A stretch of DNA of 64,000 nt from Cyclina sinensis (Eukaryota > Mollusca > Bivalvia > Venerida > Veneridae). Made by a program: the position numbers and the translations under genes. Each line of letters opens with the position of its first letter. The stretch's first letter is position 1. The DNA is taken from positions 33,877,485 through 33,941,484 of the forward strand of contig JAAONU010000002.1 of NCBI GenBank assembly GCA_012932295.1, written 5' to 3'. Positions 52,457 through 64,000 of the stretch are shown here, piece after piece. Under the pieces are notes generated by a model that ran no database searches, was not told the DNA's origin, and saw nothing but the letters and a program-made list of their open reading frames with translations.

Positions 52457-54239
52457 AACATGTAATTCAGTGAGTTGATTCATCAACAGGGAATTTTTCT
52501 GCAATGAAAACACCTGTAAGTCATTCTGCTGATACTAGGTTTGTTTTATTTCACTTGCAAGTGTTCTGATACCTGTATAAGACTGCTGACTTGGTAATGA
52601 TTTCTTACCTTGTAAGATTATCTAATACATGGGATAAAACAAAAAAGTTCTTTTCCAAAAATAAAATTTGATATGTGATTAGAGAAACATCATTTTATGT
52701 GTCTGACATTTATTTTTAGACTTTTAAGTTTTTCAATACATACAGAGGCACTCATGTAAGGACATAGTGGCTTAGAATTAGAAGTATATGTAATAACTTT
52801 AATAACAGATTTTTTTTTAAGTAACTTCGGTACATTTTTATGTGATGAATAGCTGAGTTTTGTTTATGCTACAACTCGGATATGTTCAAATGTAATAAAA
52901 TTGTTGCACGTATGCATGTGAAGTACATATATTTCCATTACATTTCTTTTTTATTTTCATGACTATGTGATCTGCATTATCCACTTCTTGTAAGCAAATA
53001 CACCATGGCAGTGCACTCAAGTTATATGTCAGTGTGATACAGTGAATCTTTAAAAAGTCCTCATTTTGTACTTGTATGATAGAAAAAAATATATATTTCT
53101 AATCTTAATAATGGTGTATATCTAATGAATGAAGATGACATTGCTGTAAAATAATTTTTACAACTAGCCAATTCATAAGTGGGTAGTTATCTGTTGTGTA
53201 AGGTATATTACTTTTCATTTGTTAATTTATTTTATATACATGTAGGCAAGTACCCTATTCATAACTGGGTAATTATCTGTTGTGTTAGGTGTATTACTTT
53301 TTAATTTCATTGGTAGATGCTACTTTTATTTGATTTTATATACATGTAGGCATGTACATGTTCACATTGTTATCATGTATGTCTGTCCATTGATATTACA
53401 TGCTATCAGTCTTGGACAAATAGTTCCTATATAAGAATGAAATAATAAAAGTGAAATAATAAAAATTATTGAAAATCAAATATATATTATATATGAATAC
53501 ATCTTTTGTAGAACTACAGTTTATGTACATGTCTAAAAAAAGTTTGTTGAAAAACTTGGCATATCATTATGCACAAAACTATGAAAAGAACACCCATGCA
53601 TAAGTTGCTTTGTACAACCAATATTGATTAGAGAAAATAGTAATAAATACATCTACAACTGTCACTGTAAGATGACAATGCCCCAAAAGTGGTGCTTTGA
53701 GCTGAGGACCAGTCATTCAGGGGTCAAGGTCAAATAAATACTGGTCAATGGGAAGGTCTTGTCCAAAGGTTATATTTTTGTCCAAGTATCCACTTACTAA
53801 TAAGGATGTTATGGCCAATGTTAAAGTTTTGGACAATTGGAATATATGAATGAATAGAGTTTTATGGCTTGATGCCAACTAAGGTCATTTTGGGCGCAAA
53901 TAATATTGTATAAAGAAGAACTAAAAAGTAACTATATATTTGTTAAAAAGTTGCAAAGATGTAAATTTCATATGTCATTAGTAGGTAAAATATGATGTTG
54001 TTAAAAGACGCAACTGCAGATAAGCCGATAATTCAATTGGAATTAATGGGAGAAATTGTGGGTGGTTGTATTCAATTAATTATTTTAAGGCCTTAACTAC
54101 AAGCAATTTCAATAAAAGTTATAGATAATAAAAGCTTATTGAATGAGCTTTCTTTTGGTGTATGTTTCTTTAAAATATTATCTAAATAACTTCTACTGAT
54201 AAATAGATAAAATCAAAATTTGTCCCAAAAGATCACAAG
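52457..54239. other. Long non-coding stretch with one short direct repeat
   Basis: TTCATAAGTGGGTAGTTATC (about 53170) recurs as TTCATAACTGGGTAATTATC (about 53260), each followed by TTTTATATACATGTAGGCA. Nothing else is recognised. Confidence 0.5.
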
Positions 54240-54451
54240 TCACGCGCTATCGATTTACGGACAACGTTTTTAATTGGTCAGTGTGTTCGCGTCCTCGGCC
54301 GACGTATAGCATCTTCATGAATATTAATGAGGTATATTTATCCAATTAGAAGAAAGAATGAGCTTCACTGTGGTATGTTTGATTTTTCCTACGTTGACAG
54401 ATGGCCGAGAAATAGTCCCTTGAATTCGTGCGAAAGTTCGAGAAAAACCCG
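54240..54451 (+). promoter_or_regulatory. Promoter-like region and untranslated first exon
   Basis: CpG-richer than its surroundings (CACGCGCTATCG, TTCGCGTCCTCGGCCGACG), with an ATTGGTCA (reverse CCAAT-like) box. It ends in GAGAAAAACCC before GTAAGTAAAC, a strong donor. The next acceptor (TTTATTTGCAG at 55157) precedes the large frame that starts at 55206. Confidence 0.45.
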
Positions 54452-55205
54452 TAAGTAAACATTTAAATCATGTACATAATAGTATAGATTAAAACTTTAG
54501 CTTTCCATCGGTGTATAGAACATTAAAATCCAACCAGAAATAACCCGTCGCATTGATATTTAAATCACAGAGGTCACGGAGTCAAAGGGCAAGATGCTCC
54601 GCCTAAGTGTTACCGCCATATTGAAAATTTGCATAAACAGTCTGTGTGAAAGAAACTGATAAATCAAATACTAACGTCAAGAAACAGGTAAAAATGAAAT
54701 AGAACGATAGAATTTGAATCAAGTTTACAATATGTTCTAAAAATTATGCTTTAAATAAATTTAAAAGGCCTGATTTTAGTCTGGAAGTCGCCAAGTTCAC
54801 ATGTTTCGAACGTAATTTTCCCGATACGATGTTAAAAAATCGTAAAATACTGTTCTTTCTCCCAATCCGCCTGGTATTGTGGCGAGTTATGAAAAAAAAA
54901 AAACTGTCCTGAACAACTTGGACCGTAAAGGAACATTTTTTAATGGCTGAACGAGGAACATTCCTTGAAAAAATCGGACGGTGACTGTTACGTGCACCTG
55001 TCTCCAAAAAGCCGGTGTAAGGACATTCAGACATGCATATTTCGGACAACAGTCGCTTTAGACCGAAATCGGCCCAAAGATCACTAAAAGTGCCATTTCC
55101 CTTCGTGCAATTTGTTATTTTTCTATGCCCTTACAATATTTCTGATTTTATTTGCAGGTGCTATGACATGTTCCACTATTGAAATTGTCCAGTCATTCAG
55201 TGGCA

Positions 55206-57661
55206 ATGGATGTGGCTGCATTCCCAGGTGCACTTTGTCAGCAAATAGACTTACAAAGTGCCAGTATTGACTCTGGAAAGATAACAGAAATACCAGCTGA
55301 CTCATTGAAAAATGGTCTTGTTATTGAACTTGTACAATATGGAGCAAAATCAAAGCTTCCGGCATCTCGAGTCGAAGACTGGATATTCTTGCTCCAGCCG
55401 AGCTTACTGCATATAAAACGCTCTACTCTAAAAGCGCGCATAAAGAGCGCATACGAAAAGCACAAGAAAATAGAGCACAAAAAGAAAGTGCAGGGATACA
55501 AATCCCTAGCAGAATTTCACAATGACTGCTTCTTATTTAGTGGCAAGCAACAAATTAATGCTGAAACAAAATTGTCATCTACAACTGGGTGTGAAACTCC
55601 AAGTACTGAAAGTGCCCATCCCACAAATTCGCAGATAGTGACAGAATTGAAATCCCCATCTAAGCACCAATATAATTCTGAAAACCAAGCTGTGAAAAGT
55701 GATCCTCCCCCAAATTTGCAGACAGTGACTGATTTATCTGAGTGTCCCAGTCCCATAGAGACAGAGACTCCTAATGCGCCCTTATTGCAAAGCAGTTGTA
55801 ATTTTGAAAAGCCAGTTGTCAAAAGTGATCCACCCCCAGATTTGCAGACAGTGACTGATTTATCCAAGTGTCCCAGACCCATTGTAGGGACAGAGACTCA
55901 CAGTGCGCCTTTATTCCCAAGTGTTAGTAATTCTGAAACGCCAGTTGTGAAAATTGTTCCGTCCCCAAACTTGCAGACAGTGACTGATATTTCCCAATGT
56001 CCAAGTCCCCTAATAGAGACAGAGACTCCAAATGTGCCCATATCTCGTGCAAATCAACCAATATCAGATTCTCAAAAATTTAGTAATCAATTAACATATG
56101 AAATTTCAAGGCAACAGAAGAAACTAACTGTTCTTAAAAGTCTTGTACAGAGTGATAAAGAATCGTTAAAGCATCTGAAAGCAGTCAAAGGTCATTTTTC
56201 AGTTCGCAATGTTACTAAAAGAGACGAAAATGCAAAATCAGCACGCCAAAGACTTTGTTCACTGAAAATTTCATACAGTAAGCAAAAGCATCTTTTGGAA
56301 ACTGCAAATGCCGAGAATCGTGAGCTTCAGTCAAGACTACGAAAGTATGAATCGGATAACATGACACTGCTTTCTGACAAAAAACGTCTTAAAGATGTAA
56401 ACCATAAAAAGACGAAAGCCCAAAAACTTGAAAGCTATTACAGAGGTATTTTACAAAAGTATCGTGACTTAGACCAATTTGAGAAAATTAAGCATGAACT
56501 GAAAAAGAAGCAAGATGAAATAGACTGGTTAATGAATGAAAATGAAGAATTGAAAGACAGCCGACTAAACTGCAAAACTAAAAATGATGATGGGTCCTTT
56601 AGCAACGATCTCCGATTATGTGTTATGGAACTTTTCGGCTTAGAAATGGGTATGGAAAAAATTCCTAGTGCTATTGCAACAGTGAGCAAACATTTGTTTG
56701 GTTACAAGTTTGAAAAAAAGGTTTACCAACGTTGTCGACTGTTAGAAACATTGTAGATGAAGGGCATTACTTAGCCAAAAACTTTATTGCAAAGAAAATT
56801 GAAGTTGCAGATAACATTGGAATAAGCAGAGATGGTACAACCCGAAAGAAAGAAAAAATTCTTGACACGTCAATCACATTGAGCACGGGGGAGGTAATGA
56901 GTCTGGGATTCACGAAGGTAGCTCGGGAAACTGCAGAAGTCATAAACAATGTGACGAAAAATCAAATGACTGAGTTAGCTGAAACAGTGGCTGATGCTGA
57001 TGAAAATTGTACAAAAGAGCATAAGAAGAAAACTGTTCAGTTCATTGCTAAGTCATTAGAAAAATTATCCTTCACAATGAGTGACCGAGCTAGTAATGAA
57101 AAACTTGCGGATAAACTATTGAATGAATGGCGGGACAGCGTGCTCGAAAACTGTTAAAGTGAAAACGAAAAACAAGTTGTGTTTCAATTTCATTGTATGG
57201 CCCATGTCCTGCTGGGCTTCCATAGATATGTTGCAGATGACTTGAAAAAGTTTGAGAAGGAGTTTATAGCATCTGAAGGTCCAGTTGGAAGAGACAAACT
57301 ACCATTTTTCAAGTTTTGGTCAAAGAAGCAAAGTATTTTAGAAAGGATTTCTTACACTGCTTCTGATATCTTTGGGCCGGCCGGAGATCATCTTGGTTTG
57401 CGTGATTGGTGGGATGCCTACTAAGCGTCAAAAGGAATAAAGTCACTTATTGGAAACTATAGAGATAATCGTTTCAATTCGCTCTTTCAAACTTCAGCTG
57501 AAGTGTTCCTGCATTGCGATAATTTCCTCGGTGTTATAAAAACAGTACAAAATCCAAATAAAGATAAAAGTTCTAATGTAAACAAATCTGACGTCATGTT
57601 ACATCTGTTACAAAATCATCATTTTCGTTTTGCATACTCACATGCCACGAATGTCACATAA
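55206..57661 (+). pseudogene. Large coding remnant of a DGT-motif family, broken
   Basis: From ATG 55206, 516 codons are open. The N-terminal part (LVIELVQYGAKSKLPASRVE) is followed by three tandem repeats of about 42 residues (VKSDPPPNLQTVTDLSECPS, IETETPNAPL), then a long coiled coil (about residues 300-460). At a run of seven A (56713-56719) the frame must shift by one base. Reading then continues LPTLSTVRNIVDEGHYLAKN, ISRDGTTRKKE, LSFTMSDRASNEKLADKLL, then a TAA (57155), FHCMAHVLLGFHRYV, a second TAA (57422), and GNYRDNRFNSLFQTSAEVFL to a third stop (57659). The order E-G-x-x-L-A-K, D-G-T, T-M-S-D-R-A-S and G-N-R-F-N-like matches a large uncharacterised family I recall from corals, lancelets and molluscs, possibly transposon-derived. 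Role unknown. Confidence 0.6.
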
Positions 57662-58830
57662 ATGTTTTGAAATTTTAAGTCAGTGCTTCATCAGGACATT
57701 GGTCACTAAACAAAAATGTCTATCTGTCAGCCTTTAAAAACCTGCACTGCTGTTTCGCTGTTTTGAGACTGTAATACAGTGCAGCTTGGGTTCTACTCTT
57801 AAATATAAGAAACAACTTGTCCAACAGTTCAAATATATTTGAGAAATTCAGAGCACTGCCCAGTCTAATGTCCAATTAGAAAGTATTCATTCTGCAATCA
57901 AATATCTACTTAATTCCCCAAATGAAATGCGAGCTGAGGTTAGCTCTTTGAAGAGGCTGGGAGTTAATGGTGATTACCTAAAACAAACACTGAGTTCTAA
58001 GCGCTTTTGTATAGGTTCAGGTAATGAGAGCCTGGAAAATTTCTTCACAGAAAATAGGGCCACTGAGGGACAGAGGAAGGCAAGTTTTGCTTGAGGGATT
58101 TCTTCGAAGATGACACCGAGACAGGGGAGGTAATAAGTGATCATAGGAGGCCCAACAATGTTGATTATTTTGCAAATTCCTTTGATGAATGACCAGCTAG
58201 AGCAACAGTAACCACTGGTCAAAGCCCAGGGCTTTCTGTTGCAGAAAGCACAGAACAACTAAGCTGCATCTTAGGTACCCATACTTAAAACCTATGGATG
58301 AGCCTAAGAAAGACAGTCAACCAAGGAAGAAAGAACTTTTTGGTGACACATTTATGATCTCACCAGGGAAGTGCACAAAGATGCACCATTAGTAAAAGCA
58401 GCATTTATATTAGGAAGTCATGTAGGAAAGAAGAGAAAAAATGGTTTGAAAATAGTTGACATAAAATGTGTTTTTAAGTTGCAAATTATTTGTCATTATT
58501 ACATGTCAACAACGAAAACTAATAAAAAGATATGATGAAACTGCCATTATATTTATAGCAGAGACATTTTACAAAATATTTCATTTGACGTTACTGGGAA
58601 TTATATTTTTTTAAACTAAAATGTAACAAGCTCATAATATATACCCTTTCAGGCAAAAGGAAATGTGAACGAACAGGAAAAATGGACCAGCTGGAAATTG
58701 AACATGCAGCAAATAAGTTGAATTGACAGAACTTGAAGCAAGTTTGTAAGGTCCAAAGCCAACTGCACTGGATGAGAATGAAAGTAATAAGGATTCAGGA
58801 AATGAAACAGCAAACAATGAAGACAGGTTA
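57662..58830 (+). pseudogene. Decayed 3' part of the same remnant
   Basis: Broken frames continue: SAKRFCIGSGNESLENFFTE near 57990-58050, and an exon-like piece at about 58652-58827 (GKRKCERTGKMDQLEIEHA) between an acceptor-like TTTCAG and a GTTAGT donor. The opposite-strand frame here (58632-59003) is regarded as a shadow. Confidence 0.35.
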
Positions 58831-60399
58831 GTTTTCTGGGCATATTTATGTTCAATCCGACTGGTCATTGAAAAGAATCTTCCCCACCTTTTATGACACT
58901 TTTGAAAATGCAGCCTTCCAATTGAGACCTCACCTGATGCTAAGGAAGTAAAACACCTGTCAGACAAGACGCGAAAGATTAAGCAGTTTGTTCCATTAGA
59001 CACGTGTCATCCAATTTCAGAATCTTTATTTCAGACTCTTTTTATTTTACTCGTCAGTCAGGGCACTTGTTTGGCCGTTTTTGGGGCCAAATTTCGGCCC
59101 TATTCCCCTCGCAAAATTATGTGTTTTTCCCCTATCTCAGAAAAAAATTCCCCTCAAAAATCTAAAAAAAAAATGAAGGAGATTCCCGAAAATGTAGGTG
59201 ATTAATTGTTCGCGAACATTTTTGCGTATGAAACCATATTTCATTAGTAACCTCCCCTTAATTTCTACTGTGCAATGAAATCTATCATAACAGATTGGGC
59301 ACTAATACATCTGAAGTTTTCGAATATCACCGTTGCCAAATAAAAATGTCTCATAATCAACAACACTACCAGAGAAAAATAACCTCTAAAACATCAGAAA
59401 ATTGCAAGAAAATTGATATTTTATTCAAGCACCAAACACTATCTTTTTTAGAAACCCCATCAGTATCACAGCATACTAAATCTCTCAACAAGAATTGCAA
59501 ACATGTACTGAAAATGTAAGTGAAGTTGTGCAAGGACAGTTCAAGAAAAACTTAAAGCCATTTGTTTTATTTGTTAGGTCTTCAGTCAAAAAATATACTA
59601 GCTATTGAAATCAATGGTTGGAAATATTCTAGCTATTGAAATCAATGGTGGGAAATTGTGTTATGAGTAAGTGTGATAATTCAAATTCACAAAATACATA
59701 AATGACTTAAAATTCCCCTTCCTGGGGGTAAGGGTATCTATCCCCAAAAGTTGTCTAGTGCCCTGTAAGTACATGACAACAGTAGAATGTGCATTTAAAT
59801 TTTACTCATAGCAGTTTTGGTCTTTTTATTTAAGATAATACCCTTATATCTACCCAGTATTAAATATTATTCTGACATAAAACAAAGCTGCATTACTGTC
59901 TTACATGTTTCAGAAACACATGCAGTGTTGAGATTCATTTTCATCTCTCATTGTTGCAGCAATTGCAATATTTCAATAATCAGCACACATGCACCATCCA
60001 AAATGTTTTTTCACACAAATAATGCAACAAACAGGCTTTTTTTATTTAACCTATGGCTGTATGATTTGCTAGGTGTTTCTCAAGTTTTACCATTTTAATA
60101 CTAACTGGTTAATGATTTTAATCAACTGAGTAAAAACCTGCTAACTGTAAAAGTTAATGAAGATTTTCTTTTATTCATAAATTTTGACCAAACTGTCAAT
60201 GAACTTTAACATTAACATTTTTCCAAAATTAGTACAAACTTCCTTGTTTTCATATTCAAATACCCCTAAATTTTTCTCTGACCTATCGTTTGACTTAATC
60301 AGAAAAAAAACAAACAAAGATTTAATAACTTCAATGTTTCGATATCCTAACTCTTTTCTTTTTGCAGAAAGGCATATTTTTTAACCTTATTTCAGGCAG
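58831..60399. other. Mostly non-coding stretch
   Basis: A short frame at 59295-59519 (SENCKKIDILFKHQTLSF) is weakly protein-like. A near-duplicate at about 59600-59650 (AAATATTCTAGCTATTGAAA next to AAAATATACTAGCTATTG) is noted. Otherwise nothing is recognised. Confidence 0.4.
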
Positions 60400-60960
60400 A
60401 TATCCAGACCATGTAGGCTTGTACAACTCTCGCACACTGGGATTTACATATAAAGGCATTTCAACTGAGTGTTTGTACATTGCACTTAAAGTCTTATGAA
60501 AGTTTTCTTTGTTTTGCTCAAACCCAGTTGGAACACCAGTGCAAAACAGATGGTAATTCAGAGTCATCCATAAAAATCAACAGCCCTAAGATTAAGTTCT
60601 TTCTGACCATGTAACCCCTTTAACCACAAAGGTAAGGGGAAAATTTAAAGAAGCACGACTTCCAAACAATCATACAGATGTATCACCAACTTTTTACCAC
60701 ATATTCCTATTGCTGGCACTAAGGAAGTTTTCAAAATACCTTTGTTTTTCTTGTCTTGCAAAAAGGAGAATACTATCGCCTGTGCCATCAGCTGTTCTAG
60801 GTGGTTTACCTCAATGGATGAATCTGAGTATGCAGGGTAACATTCAGAGTCTATGCATGCTTCTTCTGTTGGGGTTTCTTCAACACAGACTGGAACCTCT
60901 TCCATTAAAAGTATATCAACACACCCTTGCCATCCTTCTCTGCAACCAAGGGTATAATAA
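60400..60960 (-). CDS. Hypothetical minus-strand exons
   Basis: On the minus strand, an exon from 60939 after TTGGTTGCAG is open for about 97 codons to a TAA at 60647-60645. It contains EGWQGCVDILLMEEVPVCVE, HLEQLMAQAIVFSFLQDKK and VPAIGICGKKLVIHLYDCLE. A second protein-like frame at about 60567-60405 reads QNKENFHKTLSAMYKHSVEM and LYVNPSVRELYKPTWSGYLP before a possible donor (AAG, GTTAAA). The family is not recognised. The two frames could be parts of one decayed transposon protein or a short host gene. Confidence 0.35.
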
Positions 60961-61746
60961 AATAGAAATATTTAGTTTTTTGAAGATTGACAATTGTCAC
61001 CTTAACCTACGTAACCTTTCTATTGTGAGGACAGAAGTTGATTCAATATAAATCAAATGTTTATCAAGTACAAAGGACTCACAACTATTAAATCCACTAT
61101 ATAAAGTGTTGAGTTCTATCATCCTGTTGCAGCAAGTAACAGTTTTCTGCCTTGATTTTTACATATCTGAATATAAACTGGAACACTGCCAGAAATGCCC
61201 ACAATCACTGCACAAAATAAGGGGCATCTGTCAGAAGAAGCAAGGTAGAAGGATTTGCTTTGAATATTTTGATGTATCTAAGTATACCAGTTTAAATGAA
61301 TGATCATATCTTTAGTGCATGGCTTATAAAGAAATATATGACACATATGTCTGTGTATCAGGTATTGTCAGTCAAGTGACAGATAAATTCAGTACCTTCA
61401 TAAGGAAAATAACAAAGTGTCAACTAAAAAAACGTTTATTGTACAAACGTGCATGTATGTGCCTTCTCATGTAGATTTTAATAATGATACCTTTCTAGTG
61501 ACACGTGAATTATTTTACTAAAATCGACTTAATTTGGCTGGATTCGATTTCATGAAAATTGAAAACAAAGAGAAAAAAAGAAAACTGATAGTGGCTATCT
61601 ACAGCAAGTGCAACAGTATAACTTTAAAACAATAATTTGAAATTATCACAGACTGGTCGTCACCCATTAAATGCTTATAAAAAGGCCTCATTAAATAGTA
61701 CATGGAAATGTGTCCTCATGAAGTCTTAATATTTTCTTTTTTGCAG
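60961..61746. other. Non-coding flank upstream of the right-edge BEN gene
   Basis: No first exon of the BEN gene could be identified here. The sequence ends in the acceptor TTTCTTTTTTGCAG. Confidence 0.4.
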
Positions 61747-64000
61747 ATTGTAGTAGGCAGAAGGTACACAGTACAATGGGGCATGGGTAAAAAAGATGCC
61801 GACAAGGCGATTGTCCTTTTTGCTGGGACGAGTGAGGATGTCAACACTTTCATGCGAGAGCAAGTTGAGGAAGGATAAGAAGAAAAAAAGAAAAGTGAGT
61901 TATAATTAAGTACAATATAACGTAAAACTTCTCTCAAATTTCATTGTTATTAATTAAATGCTCACCACGAAAGTTCAGTAATGAGCATTGAAAGAGAAGA
62001 GGAATATGTTGGGTTGATAAAACGTTTCATTGTTATTAATTAAATGCCCACCACGAAAATTCAGTAATGAGCATTGAAAGAGAAGAGGAATATGTTGGGT
62101 TGATAAAACGCAGAAATAATTATGTTTGCATTATCGTCAAAAATTACACCTTCATCACTGCATTTAAAGAGCGAAAAAAAAACTGTTTGAAAATTGGAAA
62201 TAGCCTCATTACACAATACATAGGCAACTTGCATCCGCATTTAGATTCATTAGACTTGTTTTAGACTTTTACTCAACAGGGCTCTCGCGAGGGGGCGATT
62301 CGGGCGAAGTCGTCGCTTCGCTGTCTCAAATTTCGCCTTACGTGAAGATCAAAGCGAAAATCAAGTCGCCTTATCAAAATTTAGTTGCCCTTGGCAAACA
62401 TGGACAAGAGTCAATGGTGTCATAAAATGTGGCAGTTTTTTTACGATACACAGTTTTTTTTACAATACACATAAACAATCGCTTGCCAGCCACTCATTAG
62501 GGAATCCCCGTAAAACTCCACCTCTCGCTATTTCTTTCCTTATAGCCATGTGTGACATACAGAGCGAAGACTCCGCCCATGTTATTTATATCTTTTCAAC
62601 CAGAACATTCGATACCGACACTTAGGAGAAATAAACCAATCAGCATTTAGTTTTTAAAAAAGCACTATTGAGTAATGAATAATAATGAGTTTCCTGTCGG
62701 AAATTTTTAGCTAATTTCAGTGTTTATAAATTACCACTAATTGATCACTATTTGATTGCGATGTTTCGGCAATTATGGGCTTGATTAAGATCAGGTACCC
62801 TCTGCGCAATAACGGCGATTAAACTGTGTAGGTATGTATATTGTATCACGAGACAAAAAAGGTGCAATCTATCAGGTTTTCTGTGAAAAACAAGTCAGCA
62901 ATGTTGATCGTCGGAAGTGTTACAGTACATTTTAATCGTCGATCATTGTTTTCCAAAAGGTCTGCGTATCAATAGTTGATATTTGTTTCATTATGTTTCT
63001 GAATACTGGTTGATAAAAGGGATCAATTATTAAAGGGAAATTTATTATTACATAAGCATACGTTGTCCGAAACAAAGAGTAACGAAACAATATCCACTTC
63101 GCTCTGAAGTCTGTCCATTTCTCCCTAACCTTCAACCCAGGGCGAAGTGACTTCTCCCAAAATTCTGAGTCTAGCGAGAGCCCTGCTCAAGCTGTGCAAA
63201 TGAAAAAAGTTTAACTGTACTGAGTGATTCATGTGTGTATGTTTCATTTTTAGGCCCCAACTTCTGAAACCGCCGGTAAGGCGAATAAGAAATCTAAGGC
63301 AAAACCACTTCGAATTGCATTACTGCCGACTACCAATGAAACCACTGACTGTGAGGCTGAGCATGAGGGCACAACTTCAGTCAACACTGAGTGTACTCAA
63401 ACTGCAATGGAAAGGCCGCAAAGCGAGGAAGCGTTGTTTTCTCCTACAGGTGACAGGGATTCAGCTGCTGAACAGGATGATGTAAACACTAAACTACACC
63501 AGCAACAGGAGACTGAACGGCCAGTGCAAGAACAGCCAGAGCCATCGCCAAGTATCTCAGCAGACGCAAATTTTGATTTTAGTTGTATATCTACGCCAAG
63601 AGCCTTCAGACCAAGTGGTATTGGAAGTATCACGCAGCTGTTGTCAACTGTAAATGTTCTTGTTGAGAAAAACAAGGTCCTAATTAGAGACAACAAACGC
63701 TTGGTTCAGTGTGTAGAGAGACAGTCTATGTTGCTGACGAAGCAAACTGCTGAGATTAATGACATATCAAAGAAAGTAGAGACACTATCGGCTCAATTAG
63801 CAAGTGTTAACAGTGTGCAGCCGGCCGAGAACACTGGATCCAGTCAACCAGCATCCCTGGATGAAGTGGATTCTCAGTATTCACTGACTAAAAGTGTCGT
63901 ACATGAAATTAAGACTGGAGAGTAACAACCCAGGTCATTTTGCAGCAAATCTTGTGAAAAGACTGTTTCCAGAGCTGTTTGGAATCAACAATTTTAAGCT
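61747..64000 (+). CDS. BEN-domain protein gene, paralogue of the one at 9.6-12.5 kb, truncated by the window
   Basis: Exon 61747-61894 starts after TTTTTTGCAG and encodes IVVGRRYTVQWGMGKKDADK AIVLFAGT, matching the first visible exon of the gene at 12495 (IVIGNTYNVQWG). Exon 63254 onward follows CATTTTTAG in phase 0 and encodes APTSETAGKANKKSKAKP, a Gln/Glu-rich part, a coiled coil (QLLSTVNVLVEKNKVLIRDN), and at the very edge NNPGHFAANLVKRLFPELFG, the start of a BEN domain. Two lesions are visible. The first exon is one base too long for phase 0 and has TAA at 61874-61876. The second exon must shift frame between about 63890 and 63925. It is probably a decaying copy, or contains indel errors. 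Confidence 0.7.
61941..62113. repeat. 86-bp tandem duplication
   Basis: TTCATTGTTATTAATTAAAT through ATGTTGGGTTGATAAAACG is repeated twice in a row with few differences, within the intron. Confidence 0.85.
62277..63185. mobile_element. 909-bp TIR element in the intron of the BEN gene, CTCAA flanks
   Basis: The left end CAGGGCTCTCGCGAG and the right end CTAGCGAGAGCCCTG are inverted copies with one mismatch in 15. CTCAA precedes the left end and follows the right end. CAGGG starts and a 5-bp duplication suggest a hAT5-type non-autonomous element. Subterminal words with GGGCGAAGT and CGCTTCGCT occur at both ends. No transposase. Confidence 0.75.

Noticed and set aside
58632..59003. 123-codon minus-strand frame
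   Set aside because: It lies opposite an exon-like plus-strand remnant and has no recognisable motif.

Overview
The window is AT-rich animal nuclear DNA, most likely from a marine bivalve mollusc. Coding pieces are short exons bounded by GT/AG sites. There are several copies of a dispersed repeat that I know, from memory, as typical of bivalve genomes: it opens with AGAGGGCCATGATGGCCC and a TCGCTCACCTGA box and closes with GGTGAGCT. Most of the sequence is transposon-derived, in many states of decay. No tRNA, rRNA, CRISPR or bacterial feature was seen.

Layout. 1-5.4 kb: a 15-copy minisatellite, a broken coding remnant, a broken RecQ-type helicase remnant and a GGTCAAGGTCA-type repeat. 5.38-5.84 kb: a small TTAA-flanked element. 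5,891-15,955: a roughly 10-kb segment bounded by perfect 22-bp terminal inverted repeats and a TA duplication. It carries a spliced BEN-domain gene (minus strand) and, inside that gene's intron, a Tc1-type DD34E transposase (plus strand). 16.4-22.9 kb: remnants of a DIRS-type retrotransposon, a Helitron-associated protein (split by a hAT MITE with an exact 8-bp duplication), and ZNF862-like hAT, MULE-like and Harbinger-like proteins. 24.0-26.85 kb: a large inverted repeat with ~490-bp arms.

27.6-35.0 kb: a second BEN-domain gene (plus strand), whose intron holds a complete mariner element with perfect 29-bp ends. The mariner transposase is itself interrupted by a 185-bp GT-AG intron. 35.1-40.1 kb: nested satellite-like repeats and a repeated exon-like unit. 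40.4-44.2 kb: an integrase remnant, an LTR with a tRNA-Leu-type primer-binding site, and a long intact hAT-related C-terminal ORF. 44.5-53.4 kb: interspersed repeats, a CCCAGCAGGCA-ended element, a zinc-finger exon and duplicated exon fragments. 54.2-58.8 kb: a promoter-like region and a decayed copy of a large family with a DGT motif. 61.7-64 kb: a third BEN-domain gene (plus strand, runs off the window), with a 0.9-kb TIR element in its intron.

The strongest signal is the 10-kb element. Joining its flanks across one TA gives a sequence that matches an uninterrupted paralogous repeat copy at about 5,290-5,340. A single insertion of the whole 10 kb therefore explains the data, which makes the BEN gene probable transposon cargo or part of the element's own gene set. 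The BEN gene at the right edge shares its exon architecture. Gene models are read from the sequence alone; family assignments come from recognised motifs, not from a search.
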